Assembly: GCF_027921845.1 (NCBI RefSeq)
Contig: NZ_BSEN01000010.1
Coordinates: 33,923-97,922, forward strand
Direction of reading: 5' to 3'
From: Leifsonia poae
GTDB lineage: Bacteria > Actinomycetota > Actinomycetes > Actinomycetales > Microbacteriaceae
DNA: 64,000 bases
The translations under genes were made by a program, and so were the position numbers. Each line of letters begins with the position of its first letter. Positions within the stretch are counted from its first letter, which is position 1. Below, piece by piece: positions 32,146-40,563 of the stretch. The notes under the pieces are model-generated. The model was not told the DNA's origin, ran no database searches, and was given only the letters and a program-made list of their open reading frames with translations.

Positions 32146-33028
32146 CTCGCACACCGCGATCCAGGTGGACGACGCGTTCCTCCGCCGCTGGCCGCTCCCG
32201 GAGCCGAGCGGATCGAAGCGTTCGCGCGGCGAGGTGCTCGTCGTCGGCGGCGCTCCCCGCTCGCCGGGCGCCGCGATGCTCGCGGGCAGGGCCGCGCTGC
32301 GGGTCGGCGCCGGACGCCTGACCCTGGCGGTGGCCGGATCGGTCGCGACCGCCGTCGCCGTCGAGGTGGCCGAGAGCGGGATCGTTCCCCTCGAGGAATC
32401 ATCGGACGGTCACGTCGTCGGCCGGTCCGTCCGCCGGGCCGAGAGCGATCTCGCCGGCGCCGACGCCGTGCTCCTCGGTCCGGGACTCGACGACATCCGG
32501 GAGACCAGACGGATGCTCCGCGACGCGGGCGGGCTGGTGGCGCCCCGTGCGACCGTGGTGCTCGACGCGTTCGCGCTCGGTGCCATCGCCGGCCGTCCGC
32601 ACCTGGCTCGCGCCCGCTCGCGCATCCTGACCCCGAACCTCGACGAAGCCGAGCTGCTGCTCGGGCGACCGCGTTCGCGGGATGCGGAGGGCACGCGCGG
32701 CGCCGACCGCGACGTGACCGAGATCGCCCGCCGGTACGACGCCGTCGTCAGCTGTCACAGCACCATCGCGTCTCCCGACGGCCGCCTGTTCCACATCCTC
32801 GACGGCGGCCCCGGCCTCGGCACCTCGGGCAGTGGGGACGCCCTCGCCGGAGCCATCGCCGGACTCGCCGCCCGAGGGTGCGACCCGGTGCAGGCCGCGG
32901 TCTGGGGAACCGCTCTGCATGCGGCTGCAGGCCGTGCGCTGGCGTCAGAGGTCGGGACGCTCGGCTTTCTGGCCGGCGAGATCGTCGACCGCCTGCCGCG
33001 TGAATTGGCGGCCGTCGAGCAGCGATAG
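32129..33028 (+). CDS. nnrD: ADP/ATP-dependent NAD(P)H-hydrate dehydratase
   Basis: Metabolite-repair enzyme that dehydrates damaged NAD(P)HX, 299 aa, ribokinase-like fold. It shows EVLVVGGAPRSPGAAMLAGRA near residue 35 (in part GGAPRSPGAAMLAG), NLDEAELLLG, and the anion-hole motif GTSGSGDALAGAIAG. It is the stand-alone dehydratase (YjeF_C/CARKD type) without the fused epimerase domain. The start is GTG at 32129 with AGGGAG upstream, inside the end of the phosphatase gene. The gene symbol follows the family convention. Confidence 0.88.
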   Translation: MSKRTDSHTAIQVDDAFLRRWPLPEPSGSKRSRGEVLVVGGAPRSPGAAMLAGRAALRVGAGRLTLAVAGSVATAVAVEVAESGIVPLEESSDGHVVGRSVRRAESDLAGADAVLLGPGLDDIRETRRMLRDAGGLVAPRATVVLDAFALGAIAGRPHLARARSRILTPNLDEAELLLGRPRSRDAEGTRGADRDVTEIARRYDAVVSCHSTIASPDGRLFHILDGGPGLGTSGSGDALAGAIAGLAARGCDPVQAAVWGTALHAAAGRALASEVGTLGFLAGEIVDRLPRELAAVEQR

Positions 33029-33069
33029 GCTCGGCGGAGAATTGCCGACCACCGCGATGGGATGACGCC

Positions 33070-34056
33070 TTGGCCTTCTTCGACCTGCCCCTCGACGAGC
33101 TCCGCACCTACACCCCGGAGGTGCGACGCCCGGCCGACCTCGACGCCTTCTGGGGTCGCACGCTGGCGGAGGCCGCCGCGCATCCGATCGATGTCACCCT
33201 CACGCCGGTCGACACCGGATTCGTGCTCGTCGACACGTTCGATGTCGAATTCAGCGGCTTCGCCGGGGACCGCATCCGGGGCTGGCTGCGGGTGCCGCAC
33301 GGCAGCGAGCCGGGCACACTCCCCGCCGTGGTGCAGTTCGTCGGCTACGGCGGCGGGCGCGGTCTCGCCAGCGAGCCGTCGGCGTGGGCCCAGGCCGGCT
33401 ATGCGCACTTCGTGATGGACACCCGCGGGCAGGGCTCCGGCTGGAGCATCGGCGACACGGCCGACGAGCTGCACGGCGCTGCCGGGCCCGCGCATCCGGG
33501 GTTCATGACCCGCGGCATCCGCAACCGCGACCACTACTACTACCGTCGGCTCTTCACGGATGGCGTTCGCGCGGTGGAGGCCGTGCGCTCCCTCGACCTC
33601 GTCGACCCCGGTCTCGTCTTCGCGAGCGGGGGAAGCCAGGGCGGCGGCATCGCCCTGGCCGTCGCCGGGCTCACGCCGGGTCTTGCCGGTGTCATGCCCG
33701 ACGTGCCGTTCCTCTGCCACTTCGAGCGCGCCATCGTGATCACCGACGCCAACCCGTTCGGCGAGATCGCGAGCTACCTGCGCGTCCACCGCGACGAGGT
33801 GGAGGATGTGCTCGACACGCTCTCGAACTTCGACGGAGTGAACCTCGTCGCGACCGCCGATGCCCCCGCCCTCTTCTCGGTGGCACTGATGGACGAGATC
33901 GTCCCGCCGTCGACCGTCTTCGCGGCCCACAACAGGTATCCCGCCGAGAAGGAGATCATCGTGTACCCGTTCAACGGACACGAGGGCGGCCAGCTGTTCC
34001 AGGAGGAGCGGAAGCTGCGCTGGGCCAACGCCCGGGTCGCGGCCATGCGCGCTTGA
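33070..34056 (+). CDS. Acetylxylan esterase / cephalosporin-C deacetylase family (AXE1)
   Basis: Cytoplasmic alpha/beta-hydrolase esterase, 328 aa, that deacetylates short oligosaccharides in the characterised family. N terminus AFFDLPLDELRTYTPEVRRP is the family opening; nucleophile Ser189 lies in GGSQGG; Asp in MDEIVPPST and His in NGHEGG complete the triad. The start codon is TTG at 33070 (GGGAT upstream), chosen because the family always begins at this point. No signal peptide, so it probably acts on imported acetylated xylo-oligosaccharides. A TAGGCT promoter-like box lies at 33026-33031. Confidence 0.9.
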   Translation: MAFFDLPLDELRTYTPEVRRPADLDAFWGRTLAEAAAHPIDVTLTPVDTGFVLVDTFDVEFSGFAGDRIRGWLRVPHGSEPGTLPAVVQFVGYGGGRGLASEPSAWAQAGYAHFVMDTRGQGSGWSIGDTADELHGAAGPAHPGFMTRGIRNRDHYYYRRLFTDGVRAVEAVRSLDLVDPGLVFASGGSQGGGIALAVAGLTPGLAGVMPDVPFLCHFERAIVITDANPFGEIASYLRVHRDEVEDVLDTLSNFDGVNLVATADAPALFSVALMDEIVPPSTVFAAHNRYPAEKEIIVYPFNGHEGGQLFQEERKLRWANARVAAMRA

Positions 34057-34072
34057 GCCCGGCCGACTGCGC

Positions 34073-34624
34073 TCACCTGTTCCCGGCCGCACCGGCTTCG
34101 GCGGGAAGGCGACGCGCGAGCACCTGACCGGGCCACTCGCCGACGGTGAACGTGTCGGTGCGTGTGTAGCCGCAGGACTCGTAGAAGCGCACGAGGTCCC
34201 CGTTGCCACCGGCATAGCAGTCGACCCGCAGCAGGTCCACGCCGGCCGCGCGCGCCTCGTCGTCCGCGAAGGCGAGCAGGCGACGCCCCACGCCCCGCGC
34301 GCGCGGATCGCGCGACCCGATCAGCACCTTCACGTAGAGTTCTGGCTCCGTCGCCGCCGGCACATAGTCGGTCGCGTCACCGAGGATGAGGGCACCGACG
34401 ACCCCGGCCTCCGGATGCTCCGCCACCCACGCTCCCCGCTCCGCCACCCAGCCCGTCACCCGGTCGACCTGCCGCTGCTGCGTCGAGAACGGCTCGCGCC
34501 CCCACTGCGCATCGTTGCCGATCTCGGCGAACCAGGCGATCGCGTCATCGAACAGCCGGAGCACCGCTGCAGCATCGGCGGGCACGGCGTTGCGGATGCG
34601 GATCTCGGTCGTGACGTCGGTCAT
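34073..34624 (-). CDS. GNAT family N-acetyltransferase
   Basis: 183-aa acyl-CoA dependent transferase. The acetyl-CoA binding motif A reads RDPRARGVGRRLL (around residues 118-130), with motif B near ESCGYTRTD. N-terminal variation is typical of substrate-specific GNATs; the substrate is unknown. ATG 34624 has AGGGAG spaced correctly. Stands downstream of, and on the same strand as, the alpha/beta hydrolase/VOC pair, with 37 bp between. Confidence 0.87.
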   Translation of the reverse strand: MTDVTTEIRIRNAVPADAAAVLRLFDDAIAWFAEIGNDAQWGREPFSTQQRQVDRVTGWVAERGAWVAEHPEAGVVGALILGDATDYVPAATEPELYVKVLIGSRDPRARGVGRRLLAFADDEARAAGVDLLRVDCYAGGNGDLVRFYESCGYTRTDTFTVGEWPGQVLARRLPAEAGAAGNR

Positions 34625-34661
34625 CGGTGCTCCCTGCTCAGTCGGCGCGATAAGAACATTC

Positions 34662-35348
34662 TCAGCGGTCGAGCGTTCGCCCGGGCGACAGCACGAGATC
34701 GGCGACCTGCACCGGATGCGAGAGGTTCGCGAGATGCCCACCGTCCACGTCGTCGATCGGAAGGCCGAGACGCTCCCGGGCGACCCGCCGCTGGAAGTCC
34801 AAGGGGAAGAAGCGGTCGTCGCGACCGGAGATGACTCTGGTCGGCACTGCCGGCCACGCCTCGAAGTCGCAGGGTGTCGAGAAGGCTTCCTCCGCCTCCG
34901 AGCCCTCGTGGTGGCTGAGCTCCTCGCGCTGCTCGGCGGTGAGGTCGTGGGTGAAGTAGGTCTCCAGATCGAAGCCGGTGTCCGGATCCCGCCCCGCCGC
35001 GAGGTCGTTACGACGAACCGCATCCTCATACCCGGTCGCCGCCCACCACTCGCCGGCCGTCTCGCCCGGCACGGGGATCATCGCGTTGAGGAACACCAGA
35101 CCCCGCACGGGGAGCCGCTGCGCGGCGAGCGCGGCGGTGAAGGCGCCCATCGACTGGGAGGCGAGCACCACCTCGTCGCTACCGGCCGCGGCCTCGACCG
35201 TCTGCCGCGTGTACTCGGTGAGCCCGTTCGTCCCACCGGCCGCGAAGTCGACGGCGACAGCGTCGTGTCCGCGGCGGTGCAACTCCTCGACGACGAGGTG
35301 CCAGATCCAGCCGGCCCCTCCTGCACCGGGGAGGAACAGGTACCTCAT
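34662..35348 (-). CDS. Alpha/beta hydrolase
   Basis: 228-aa serine hydrolase. Oxyanion region LPGAGGAGWIWH at the N terminus, nucleophile Ser66 in SQSMGA, Asp in SGRDDRFFP and His in DGGHLANL. It resembles the salicylate-esterase/hydroxynitrile-lyase-like EstC group (inferred from the short length and PGAGG opening). It overlaps the upstream VOC gene by 4 bp. Substrate unknown. Confidence 0.85.
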   Translation of the reverse strand: MRYLFLPGAGGAGWIWHLVVEELHRRGHDAVAVDFAAGGTNGLTEYTRQTVEAAAGSDEVVLASQSMGAFTAALAAQRLPVRGLVFLNAMIPVPGETAGEWWAATGYEDAVRRNDLAAGRDPDTGFDLETYFTHDLTAEQREELSHHEGSEAEEAFSTPCDFEAWPAVPTRVISGRDDRFFPLDFQRRVARERLGLPIDDVDGGHLANLSHPVQVADLVLSPGRTLDR

Positions 35349-35764
35349 GCGATGGCGATCGAGCCGTCGTCGGCGATCTCCCACGACGGGTTGTACGCCA
35401 CCTCCCAGACGTGGCCGTCGAGGTCGGCGAAGTAGCCGGAGTAGCCGCCCCAGAACACGCGCTCCGGGGCCTTCAGGATGCGCGCGCCCGCCGCCTCCGC
35501 CTGCGCGAACACGGCGTCGACCTCCTCGACGGACCGCTCATTGAGGGCGATGGTCACGCCGCTGAAGGTTCCGTCGATCGGATGCCGTGCGTCCTCCTCG
35601 AGATCGGAGCGGCCGAACAGGGAGAGGCCGATCCCGTTCAGCTGATAGAAGCAGACGCCGTCCTGGGCCGCGGCAGGGGTCCAGCCGAGGCCGTCCTCGT
35701 AGAAGGCGCGCGCCCGCGCCAGATCGTCGACGCCGAACGTGACAAGTGAGATGCGCTGTTCCAT
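35345..35764 (-). CDS. VOC family (glyoxalase-fold) protein
   Basis: 139 aa with two beta-alpha-beta-beta-beta modules (RISLVTFGVDDLARARAFYE; then VTIALNERSVEEVDAVF and YSGYFADLDGHVWEVAYNP). The terminal DxDGHxWE is the usual metal-ligand Glu region. Family functions include dioxygenase, glyoxalase and antibiotic-binding proteins; nothing more specific can be said. Leaderless, with TATGGT 6 nt before the ATG. Confidence 0.87.
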   Translation of the reverse strand: MEQRISLVTFGVDDLARARAFYEDGLGWTPAAAQDGVCFYQLNGIGLSLFGRSDLEEDARHPIDGTFSGVTIALNERSVEEVDAVFAQAEAAGARILKAPERVFWGGYSGYFADLDGHVWEVAYNPSWEIADDGSIAIA

Positions 35765-35770
35765 GCCGCG

Positions 35771-35776
35771 ACCATA
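35771..35776 (-). promoter_or_regulatory. -10 box of a leaderless transcript (VOC/hydrolase operon)
   Basis: TATGGT on the minus strand, 6 nt before ATG 35764. Confidence 0.55.
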
Positions 35777-35831
35777 CCCCGGACCCGCGACACGGGGGCG
35801 CCGAGGATCACCCGGCCGGCGCGACGAGCAG

Positions 35832-36986
35832 CTAGCGGGCCAGCGCCTGGTCGATGTCCGCCAGCAGGTCCGCCACGTCCTCGAGTCCGACCGAGAGCCG
35901 GATGACGTTGTCGGGCACCTCGAGCTCGGTTCCGCGCACCGAGGCGTGCGTCATCTCCGACGGGTAGCCGATGAGCGACTCGACGCCGCCGAGCGACTCC
36001 GCGAGCTGGAAGATCTCCGTCGACTCCGCGAACCGGCGTGCGGCCGCCGCTCCCCCGGCGAGCGCCACCGAGAGCATCCCGCCGAACCGGCTCATCTGAC
36101 GCGCGGCGAGTTCGTGGCCCGGGTGCTCCGGCAGTCCGGGATAGTAGACCGCGTCGATGCCGGCATGGCCGACCAAGCGCTCGGCCAGGGCCTGCGCGTT
36201 CTCGGAGTGGCGCTGCATCCGCACATCCAGTGTTTTGATCCCGCGGGTGGTCAGCCACGCATCCAGGGGCGCCGAGACCGCGCCGGCGGCGAACTGGATG
36301 AACTGCACCTTCTCGGCGAGCTGCTCGTCATCGATGACGAGAGCGCCGCCGATCACGTCGGTGTGACCGCCGAGGTACTTCGTCGTGGAGTGCACGACAA
36401 CATCGGCGCCGAGCGCCAGCGGCTGCTGCAGTGCGGGCGACGCGAAGGTGTTGTCGACGACGACGAGAGCGCCGACCGACCGGCCGAGCTCCGCGAGGGC
36501 GGCGACGTCGCTGATCTTCATCAGCGGGTTGCTCGGTGTCTCGATCCAGAGCACGCGGGTGCGTTCCGTGCCGAGTGCTCCGCGCGCCGCGTCGAGGTCC
36601 GTCAGATCCACCGTCGTGTTCCGGATGCCCCACGCGCCGTGGATCCGGTTGATCAGCCGGTGCGTGCCGCCGTAGACGTCGTTGCCGAGCACCACGTGGT
36701 CGCCGGGCTGCAGTACCGCGCGCAGCAGGGCGTCCTCGGCCGCGAGGCCGGAAGCGAACGAGAGCGCGCGCTTGCCGCCCTCGAGCGCAGCCAGCTGGGT
36801 CTCGAGGGAGCTGCGGGTCGGGTTGCCGGCGCGGCCGTACTCGTAACCGCCCCGCAGCCCTCCGACGCCGTCCTGCACGAACGTCGAGGTCTGGTAGATC
36901 GGCGGGATGATCGCGCCGGTGGTCGGGTCGAACTCCTGGCCGGCGTGGATCGCGCGCGTGCTGAAGCCGTGACTGCTGTCGTTCAT
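35832..36986 (-). CDS. metB: Cystathionine gamma-synthase/lyase (Cys/Met metabolism PLP enzyme)
   Basis: 384-aa PLP-dependent enzyme. HAGQEFDPTTGAIIPPIYQTS and YEYGRAGNPTR are the family's N-terminal blocks; the PLP lysine is Lys203 in HSTTKYLGGHTD, with preceding VVVDNTFASP. It lies 23 bp downstream of cystathionine beta-synthase in the same operon. With CBS it can run transsulfuration; whether it acts as gamma-synthase or gamma-lyase is not decided by sequence. The neighbour CBS makes the reverse direction (homocysteine to cysteine) plausible, so the metB symbol is tentative. Confidence 0.88.
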   Translation of the reverse strand: MNDSSHGFSTRAIHAGQEFDPTTGAIIPPIYQTSTFVQDGVGGLRGGYEYGRAGNPTRSSLETQLAALEGGKRALSFASGLAAEDALLRAVLQPGDHVVLGNDVYGGTHRLINRIHGAWGIRNTTVDLTDLDAARGALGTERTRVLWIETPSNPLMKISDVAALAELGRSVGALVVVDNTFASPALQQPLALGADVVVHSTTKYLGGHTDVIGGALVIDDEQLAEKVQFIQFAAGAVSAPLDAWLTTRGIKTLDVRMQRHSENAQALAERLVGHAGIDAVYYPGLPEHPGHELAARQMSRFGGMLSVALAGGAAAARRFAESTEIFQLAESLGGVESLIGYPSEMTHASVRGTELEVPDNVIRLSVGLEDVADLLADIDQALAR

Positions 36987-37009
36987 CGTCTGCTTTCTCG
37001 TGGTGCGGG

Positions 37010-38374
37010 TCATTCGCTGAGGAAGTTGAGGAGGTCCTGCCGGGTGAGCACCGCGACCGGCTTGCCATCCTCGGTCACGAGGAGGGCGTTCGTCGTCGCA
37101 AGTGCGGCACGCGCGGCGCTGACCGACTCGTTGATCCCGATCAGGTCGAGCGGCTCGCCGAGGAACGCGCCCACGTCGTCCGACATCTGGGCGCGGCCGC
37201 TGAACACCGCGTCGACCAGAGACGTCTCGTCGAGCGCGCCCGCCACCTCGCCCATCACCACGGGCGGCTCGGCGGTCAGCACCGGCAGCTGCGACACCCC
37301 GTAGGTGTTCATGATCTGGATGGCGTCCCGCACCGTGTCCGACGGATGCGCGTGAACCAGGTCGGGCAGGTCGCGGCGCTTGGTACGGATGACGTCGTGC
37401 ACCGTCGACTCGTCGGGAACGTCGCTGAAACCGTAGGAGCGCATCCACTTGTCGTTGAAGATCTTGCCCAGGTAGCCGCGCCCGCCATCGGGCAGGATGA
37501 CCACGACGATGTCGTCGGCGGTCAGGGACTCCGCCGCACGCAGCGCGGCGACGACGGCCATGCCGCTCGATCCGCCGACGAGGATGCCCTCTTCGCGCGC
37601 CAGCCGGCGGGTCATCGCGAACGAGTCGGCGTCCGAGACGGCGATCACCTCGTCGACGACGCTGGGGTCGTAGGCCGACGGCCAGAAGTCCTCGCCGACG
37701 CCCTCGACGAGATACGGCCGTCCGGTGCCGCCCGAGTAGACGGAGCCTTCCGGGTCGGCGCCGATGATGCGCACCCGCCCGTCGGAGGCCTCCTTGAGGA
37801 AGCGCCCGGTGCCGCTGATGGTGCCACCCGTGCCGACGCCGGCGACCAGGTGCGTGATGCGCTGGTCGGTGTCGCGCCAGATCTCGGGACCGGTCGTCTC
37901 GTAGTGGCTGCGCGGTCCGTTGGGGTTGGCGTACTGGTTGGGCTTGAACGCGCCGGGGATCTCGGTCACCAGGCGGTCGGAGACGCTGTAGTAGGAGTCG
38001 GGGTGATCCGGGGCGACCGAGGTCGGGGTCACCACGATCTCGGCGCCGTAGGCGGTCAGCACGTTGCGCTTGTCCTCGCCGACCTTGTCCGGGAGCACGA
38101 ACACGCACCGGTAGCCGCGCTGCTGCGCGACCAGTGCCAGTCCCACTCCGGTGTTGCCGCTCGTCGGCTCGACGATCGTCCCGCCGGGTTTCAGCAGACC
38201 GTCCCGCTCCGCGGCATCGATGATGCGCGTCGCGATCCGGTCTTTCGATGAACCTCCGGGGTTCAGGTACTCGAGCTTGACGAGCACCGTCGCCGCGATC
38301 CCGTCGACAACCTTGTTGAGCTTGACGAGGGGAGTGTTGCCGACCAAATCGATGATGGTCTCTGCGTAATCCAC
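37010..38374 (-). CDS. cbs: Cystathionine beta-synthase
   Basis: 454-aa PLP enzyme joining serine and homocysteine. Catalytic domain 1-~330 with PLP Lys44 in NPGGSSKDR, the phosphate loop GVGTGGTISGTG and the SGNTGVG substrate loop. Residues ~335-454 form a C-terminal pair of CBS domains, the regulatory Bateman module, which distinguishes it from short cysteine synthases. No N-terminal haem domain. Start GTG at 38374, 7 nt after TACGGT, implies a leaderless mRNA. First gene of the transsulfuration operon. Confidence 0.92.
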   Translation of the reverse strand: MDYAETIIDLVGNTPLVKLNKVVDGIAATVLVKLEYLNPGGSSKDRIATRIIDAAERDGLLKPGGTIVEPTSGNTGVGLALVAQQRGYRCVFVLPDKVGEDKRNVLTAYGAEIVVTPTSVAPDHPDSYYSVSDRLVTEIPGAFKPNQYANPNGPRSHYETTGPEIWRDTDQRITHLVAGVGTGGTISGTGRFLKEASDGRVRIIGADPEGSVYSGGTGRPYLVEGVGEDFWPSAYDPSVVDEVIAVSDADSFAMTRRLAREEGILVGGSSGMAVVAALRAAESLTADDIVVVILPDGGRGYLGKIFNDKWMRSYGFSDVPDESTVHDVIRTKRRDLPDLVHAHPSDTVRDAIQIMNTYGVSQLPVLTAEPPVVMGEVAGALDETSLVDAVFSGRAQMSDDVGAFLGEPLDLIGINESVSAARAALATTNALLVTEDGKPVAVLTRQDLLNFLSE

Positions 38375-38381
38375 GCGACCA

Positions 38382-38387
38382 ACCGTA
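38382..38387 (-). promoter_or_regulatory. -10 box of a leaderless transcript (cbs operon)
   Basis: TACGGT on the minus strand, 7 nt before GTG 38374. Confidence 0.55.
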
Positions 38388-38483
38388 ACAGCGCGGCGGT
38401 GATTCGCTCAGTGGGTTACGTGCCGCCGCTCAGGTGCGCAGGGCGGCCACCTCTGTGCCGGATGCCCGGGAAGACCGCCACCG

Positions 38484-38489
38484 TAGAAT
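38484..38489 (+). promoter_or_regulatory. -10 box of a leaderless transcript (DtxR/MntR family gene)
   Basis: TAGAAT, 6 nt before ATG 38496. Confidence 0.6.
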
Positions 38490-38495
38490 CGACGC

Positions 38496-39164
38496 ATGCC
38501 CGTGTCTGAGCTCTCGACCGTCGCACAGGACTATCTGAAGGTCATCTGGTCGGCGACGGAATGGTCCGAGACCCCGATCACGGTCAAGCAGCTCGCCGAG
38601 CGCCTCGGCGTGCGCGCGGCCACCATCTCCGACGGCATCCGGCGGCTCGCCGACCAGGGGATGCTCGTGCACGAGCCGTACGGCGGCATCGAGCTCACCG
38701 CGACCGGCCGGCGGCACGCGGTCGCGATGGTGCGCAGGCACCGGCTGATCGAGACGTTCCTGGTCGAGGAGCTCGGCTACGGCTGGGACGAGGTGCATGA
38801 CGAGGCCGAGGTGCTCGAGCACGCCGTCTCCGACAACCTCATCGAGCGCATCGACCGCCGGCTCGGCTTCCCGTCACGCGACCCGCACGGCGACCCCATC
38901 CCGAGCGCCGACGGCACCCCGCACCTCCCGGATGCCCGCCCGCTGATCTCTGCGGAAACAGGTGTTCCCCTCGTGGTCTCGCGCATCTCGGATGCCGACC
39001 CGGCCGTGCTCCGTTACCTCGCCGACCGCGGCATCCGGCTCGACACCCGGCTGAGCATCGACGAGCACCGCGAGTTCGCCGGCGACGTGACGCTGCGGCT
39101 CGACGACGGCGAGGTCGTGCTCGGTGCGACCGCCGCCGGCGCCGTCTGGGTCACCGGCGCCTGA
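38496..39164 (+). CDS. mntR: DtxR/MntR family metal-dependent transcriptional regulator
   Basis: 222-aa metalloregulator. The N-terminal winged helix (AQDYLKVIWSATEW, GVRAATISDGIRRLADQGM) is followed by the metal-binding dimerisation domain with conserved His/Glu residues in RRHRLIETFLVEELGYGWDE and DEAEVLEHAVS, and a C-terminal SH3-like FeoA domain (~residues 145-222). It converges on an Nramp manganese importer 18 bp away whose promoter has a DtxR-type palindrome, so a manganese-sensing MntR role is more likely than iron. The symbol is inferred from this context. Confidence 0.87.
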   Translation: MPVSELSTVAQDYLKVIWSATEWSETPITVKQLAERLGVRAATISDGIRRLADQGMLVHEPYGGIELTATGRRHAVAMVRRHRLIETFLVEELGYGWDEVHDEAEVLEHAVSDNLIERIDRRLGFPSRDPHGDPIPSADGTPHLPDARPLISAETGVPLVVSRISDADPAVLRYLADRGIRLDTRLSIDEHREFAGDVTLRLDDGEVVLGATAAGAVWVTGA

Positions 39165-39186
39165 CCGTTCCTGCCCGGGCGGTCAG
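39161..39186. terminator. Bidirectional hairpin formed by the two stop codons of mntR and the Nramp gene
   Basis: CTGACCG (39161-39167) pairs with CGGTCAG (39180-39186); the mntR TGA and the Nramp TGA both lie in the stem. Loop 12 nt. Confidence 0.45.
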
Positions 39187-40433
39187 CCGCCGACCCAGCC
39201 CGCGATCGTCAGCACCACGAGCGTCACGTTCAGCACGACGACCAGGGTGGCGATCCCGAAGCCGAGCACGCGCATCCCGCGGCCGTCGGCCCTCTCCCCC
39301 ATCACCGCACGTGACCCGGTGAGCCGCAGCAGCGGGATCATCGCGAACGGGATGCCCAGGCTCAGGAACACCTGGCTCACGACCAGCGCCCAGGTGGGCT
39401 CGACGCCCAGCGCGAGGATGACGATGGCCGGGATGAGCGTGACGATACGGCGGGTCAGCAACGGGATGCGCACCTTCAGCAGCCCGGCCATGATCGTCGC
39501 CCCGGCGTAGCTCCCGACCGACGTCGAGGCGAGCCCGGAGGCGAGCAGGCCGATCGCGAAGACGGCGGCGATGACCGGTCCGAGCGCGTCGCCGATGGCC
39601 GCGTGCGCCCCCTCGATGGTGTCCGTCCCCGCGACGCCGCCGAGGGAGGCCGCGGCCAGCAGGAGCATCGCGATGTTGACCGCTCCGGCGAGCGCGAGGG
39701 CTGCGAGCACGTCGATCTTGGTCGCACGCAGCAGGCGGCCGACGGTGCCCGGCGACATCGAGTGGCCGTGGCGGTCGCGGGCGAGCGCCGAGTGAAGGTA
39801 GATCGCGTGCGGCATCACGGTCGCGCCGAGCATGCTCGCCGCGAGCAGCACGGTGGGGGCGCCGTCGAACCGCGGCACGAGGCCTCCCGCCGCCGCCCGC
39901 CAGTCGACCGGGCTCACGAAGAGGCCGGCGAGGAAGCCGATGGCGATCACGCCGAGGAGCCCCAGGATGACCATCTCGAAGGGCCGCTGACCCCGCCTGG
40001 TCTGGATCGCGAGGATGCCGATGGCCACCAGCCCGACGATCAGTCCGCCGAGGGGCAGCGGGAGCCCGAAGAGCAGGTTGAGCGCGATCGCTCCGCCGAT
40101 GACCTCGGCGAGATCCGTGGCGGCGGCCACCAGCTCGGCCTGGGCCCAGAACGCGCGCCGGGTGCCCGTGCCGAGCCGGGAACCGAGCAGCTCCGGAAGG
40201 CTCGAGCCGGTGACGATCCCGAGCTTGGCCGATTGGTACTGCACGAAGACCGCGATCGCGTTCGCGGCGACCAGCACCCAGACCAGCAGGTAGCCGTAGC
40301 GGGCGCCCGCGGTGAGATTGGCGGCGACGTTCCCCGGGTCGACGTAGGCGATCGCGGCGACGAAGGCCGGTCCGAGCAGCAGGAGCAGGCGCGCGCGCGA
40401 CCGACCCGTGCGCCGCGCGACCTCGACCGCCAT
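39183..40433 (-). CDS. mntH: Nramp family divalent metal transporter, MntH-like
   Basis: Proton-coupled manganese importer, 416 aa, about 11 membrane helices. The metal-site signatures are present: DPGN at residues 32-35 (helix 1) and MPH at 207-209 (helix 6). I chose the ATG at 40433 because GAGGGG lies just upstream; an in-frame TTG at 40451 would add six residues. The promoter contains TGTTAG-N6-CTAACA, which suggests repression by the convergent DtxR-type regulator when manganese is plentiful. Confidence 0.92.
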   Translation of the reverse strand: MAVEVARRTGRSRARLLLLLGPAFVAAIAYVDPGNVAANLTAGARYGYLLVWVLVAANAIAVFVQYQSAKLGIVTGSSLPELLGSRLGTGTRRAFWAQAELVAAATDLAEVIGGAIALNLLFGLPLPLGGLIVGLVAIGILAIQTRRGQRPFEMVILGLLGVIAIGFLAGLFVSPVDWRAAAGGLVPRFDGAPTVLLAASMLGATVMPHAIYLHSALARDRHGHSMSPGTVGRLLRATKIDVLAALALAGAVNIAMLLLAAASLGGVAGTDTIEGAHAAIGDALGPVIAAVFAIGLLASGLASTSVGSYAGATIMAGLLKVRIPLLTRRIVTLIPAIVILALGVEPTWALVVSQVFLSLGIPFAMIPLLRLTGSRAVMGERADGRGMRVLGFGIATLVVVLNVTLVVLTIAGWVGG

Positions 40434-40452
40434 TCGATGCCCCTCATCCAAT

Positions 40453-40470
40453 TGTTAGCCGAGCCTAACA
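40453..40470 (-). promoter_or_regulatory. DtxR/MntR-type operator over the mntH promoter
   Basis: Perfect 6+6 palindrome TGTTAG-N6-CTAACA, related to the TTAGG...CCTAA boxes of the DtxR family. On the minus strand it contains TAGGCT (40462-40467), the likely -10 box, so binding would block initiation. Confidence 0.65.
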
Positions 40471-40497
40471 CTTGGTACGCGCCCGCAGCAGCCGCCG

Positions 40498-40555
40498 TCG
40501 AGTCCGGGAGAAATCAGGATCCGTGGCCTCGGAACGCGATTTCTCCCGGACTCGA
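40498..40555. repeat. Long perfect inverted repeat downstream of the ABC exporter gene
   Basis: Arms 40498-40515 and 40538-40555 are 18-bp perfect complements (TCGAGTCCGGGAGAAATC) separated by 22 nt, beginning 8 bp past the ABC stop. Could be its terminator or a dispersed palindromic element; the element at 59651-59700 also has a 22-nt spacer and a TCCGG core. Confidence 0.7.
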
Positions 40556-40563
40556 TCGGGGCG

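Noticed and set aside
33057-33062. ATG at 33057 as a start for the AXE1 esterase
   Set aside because: Out of frame and followed at once by TGA; the family N terminus begins at the TTG at 33070.
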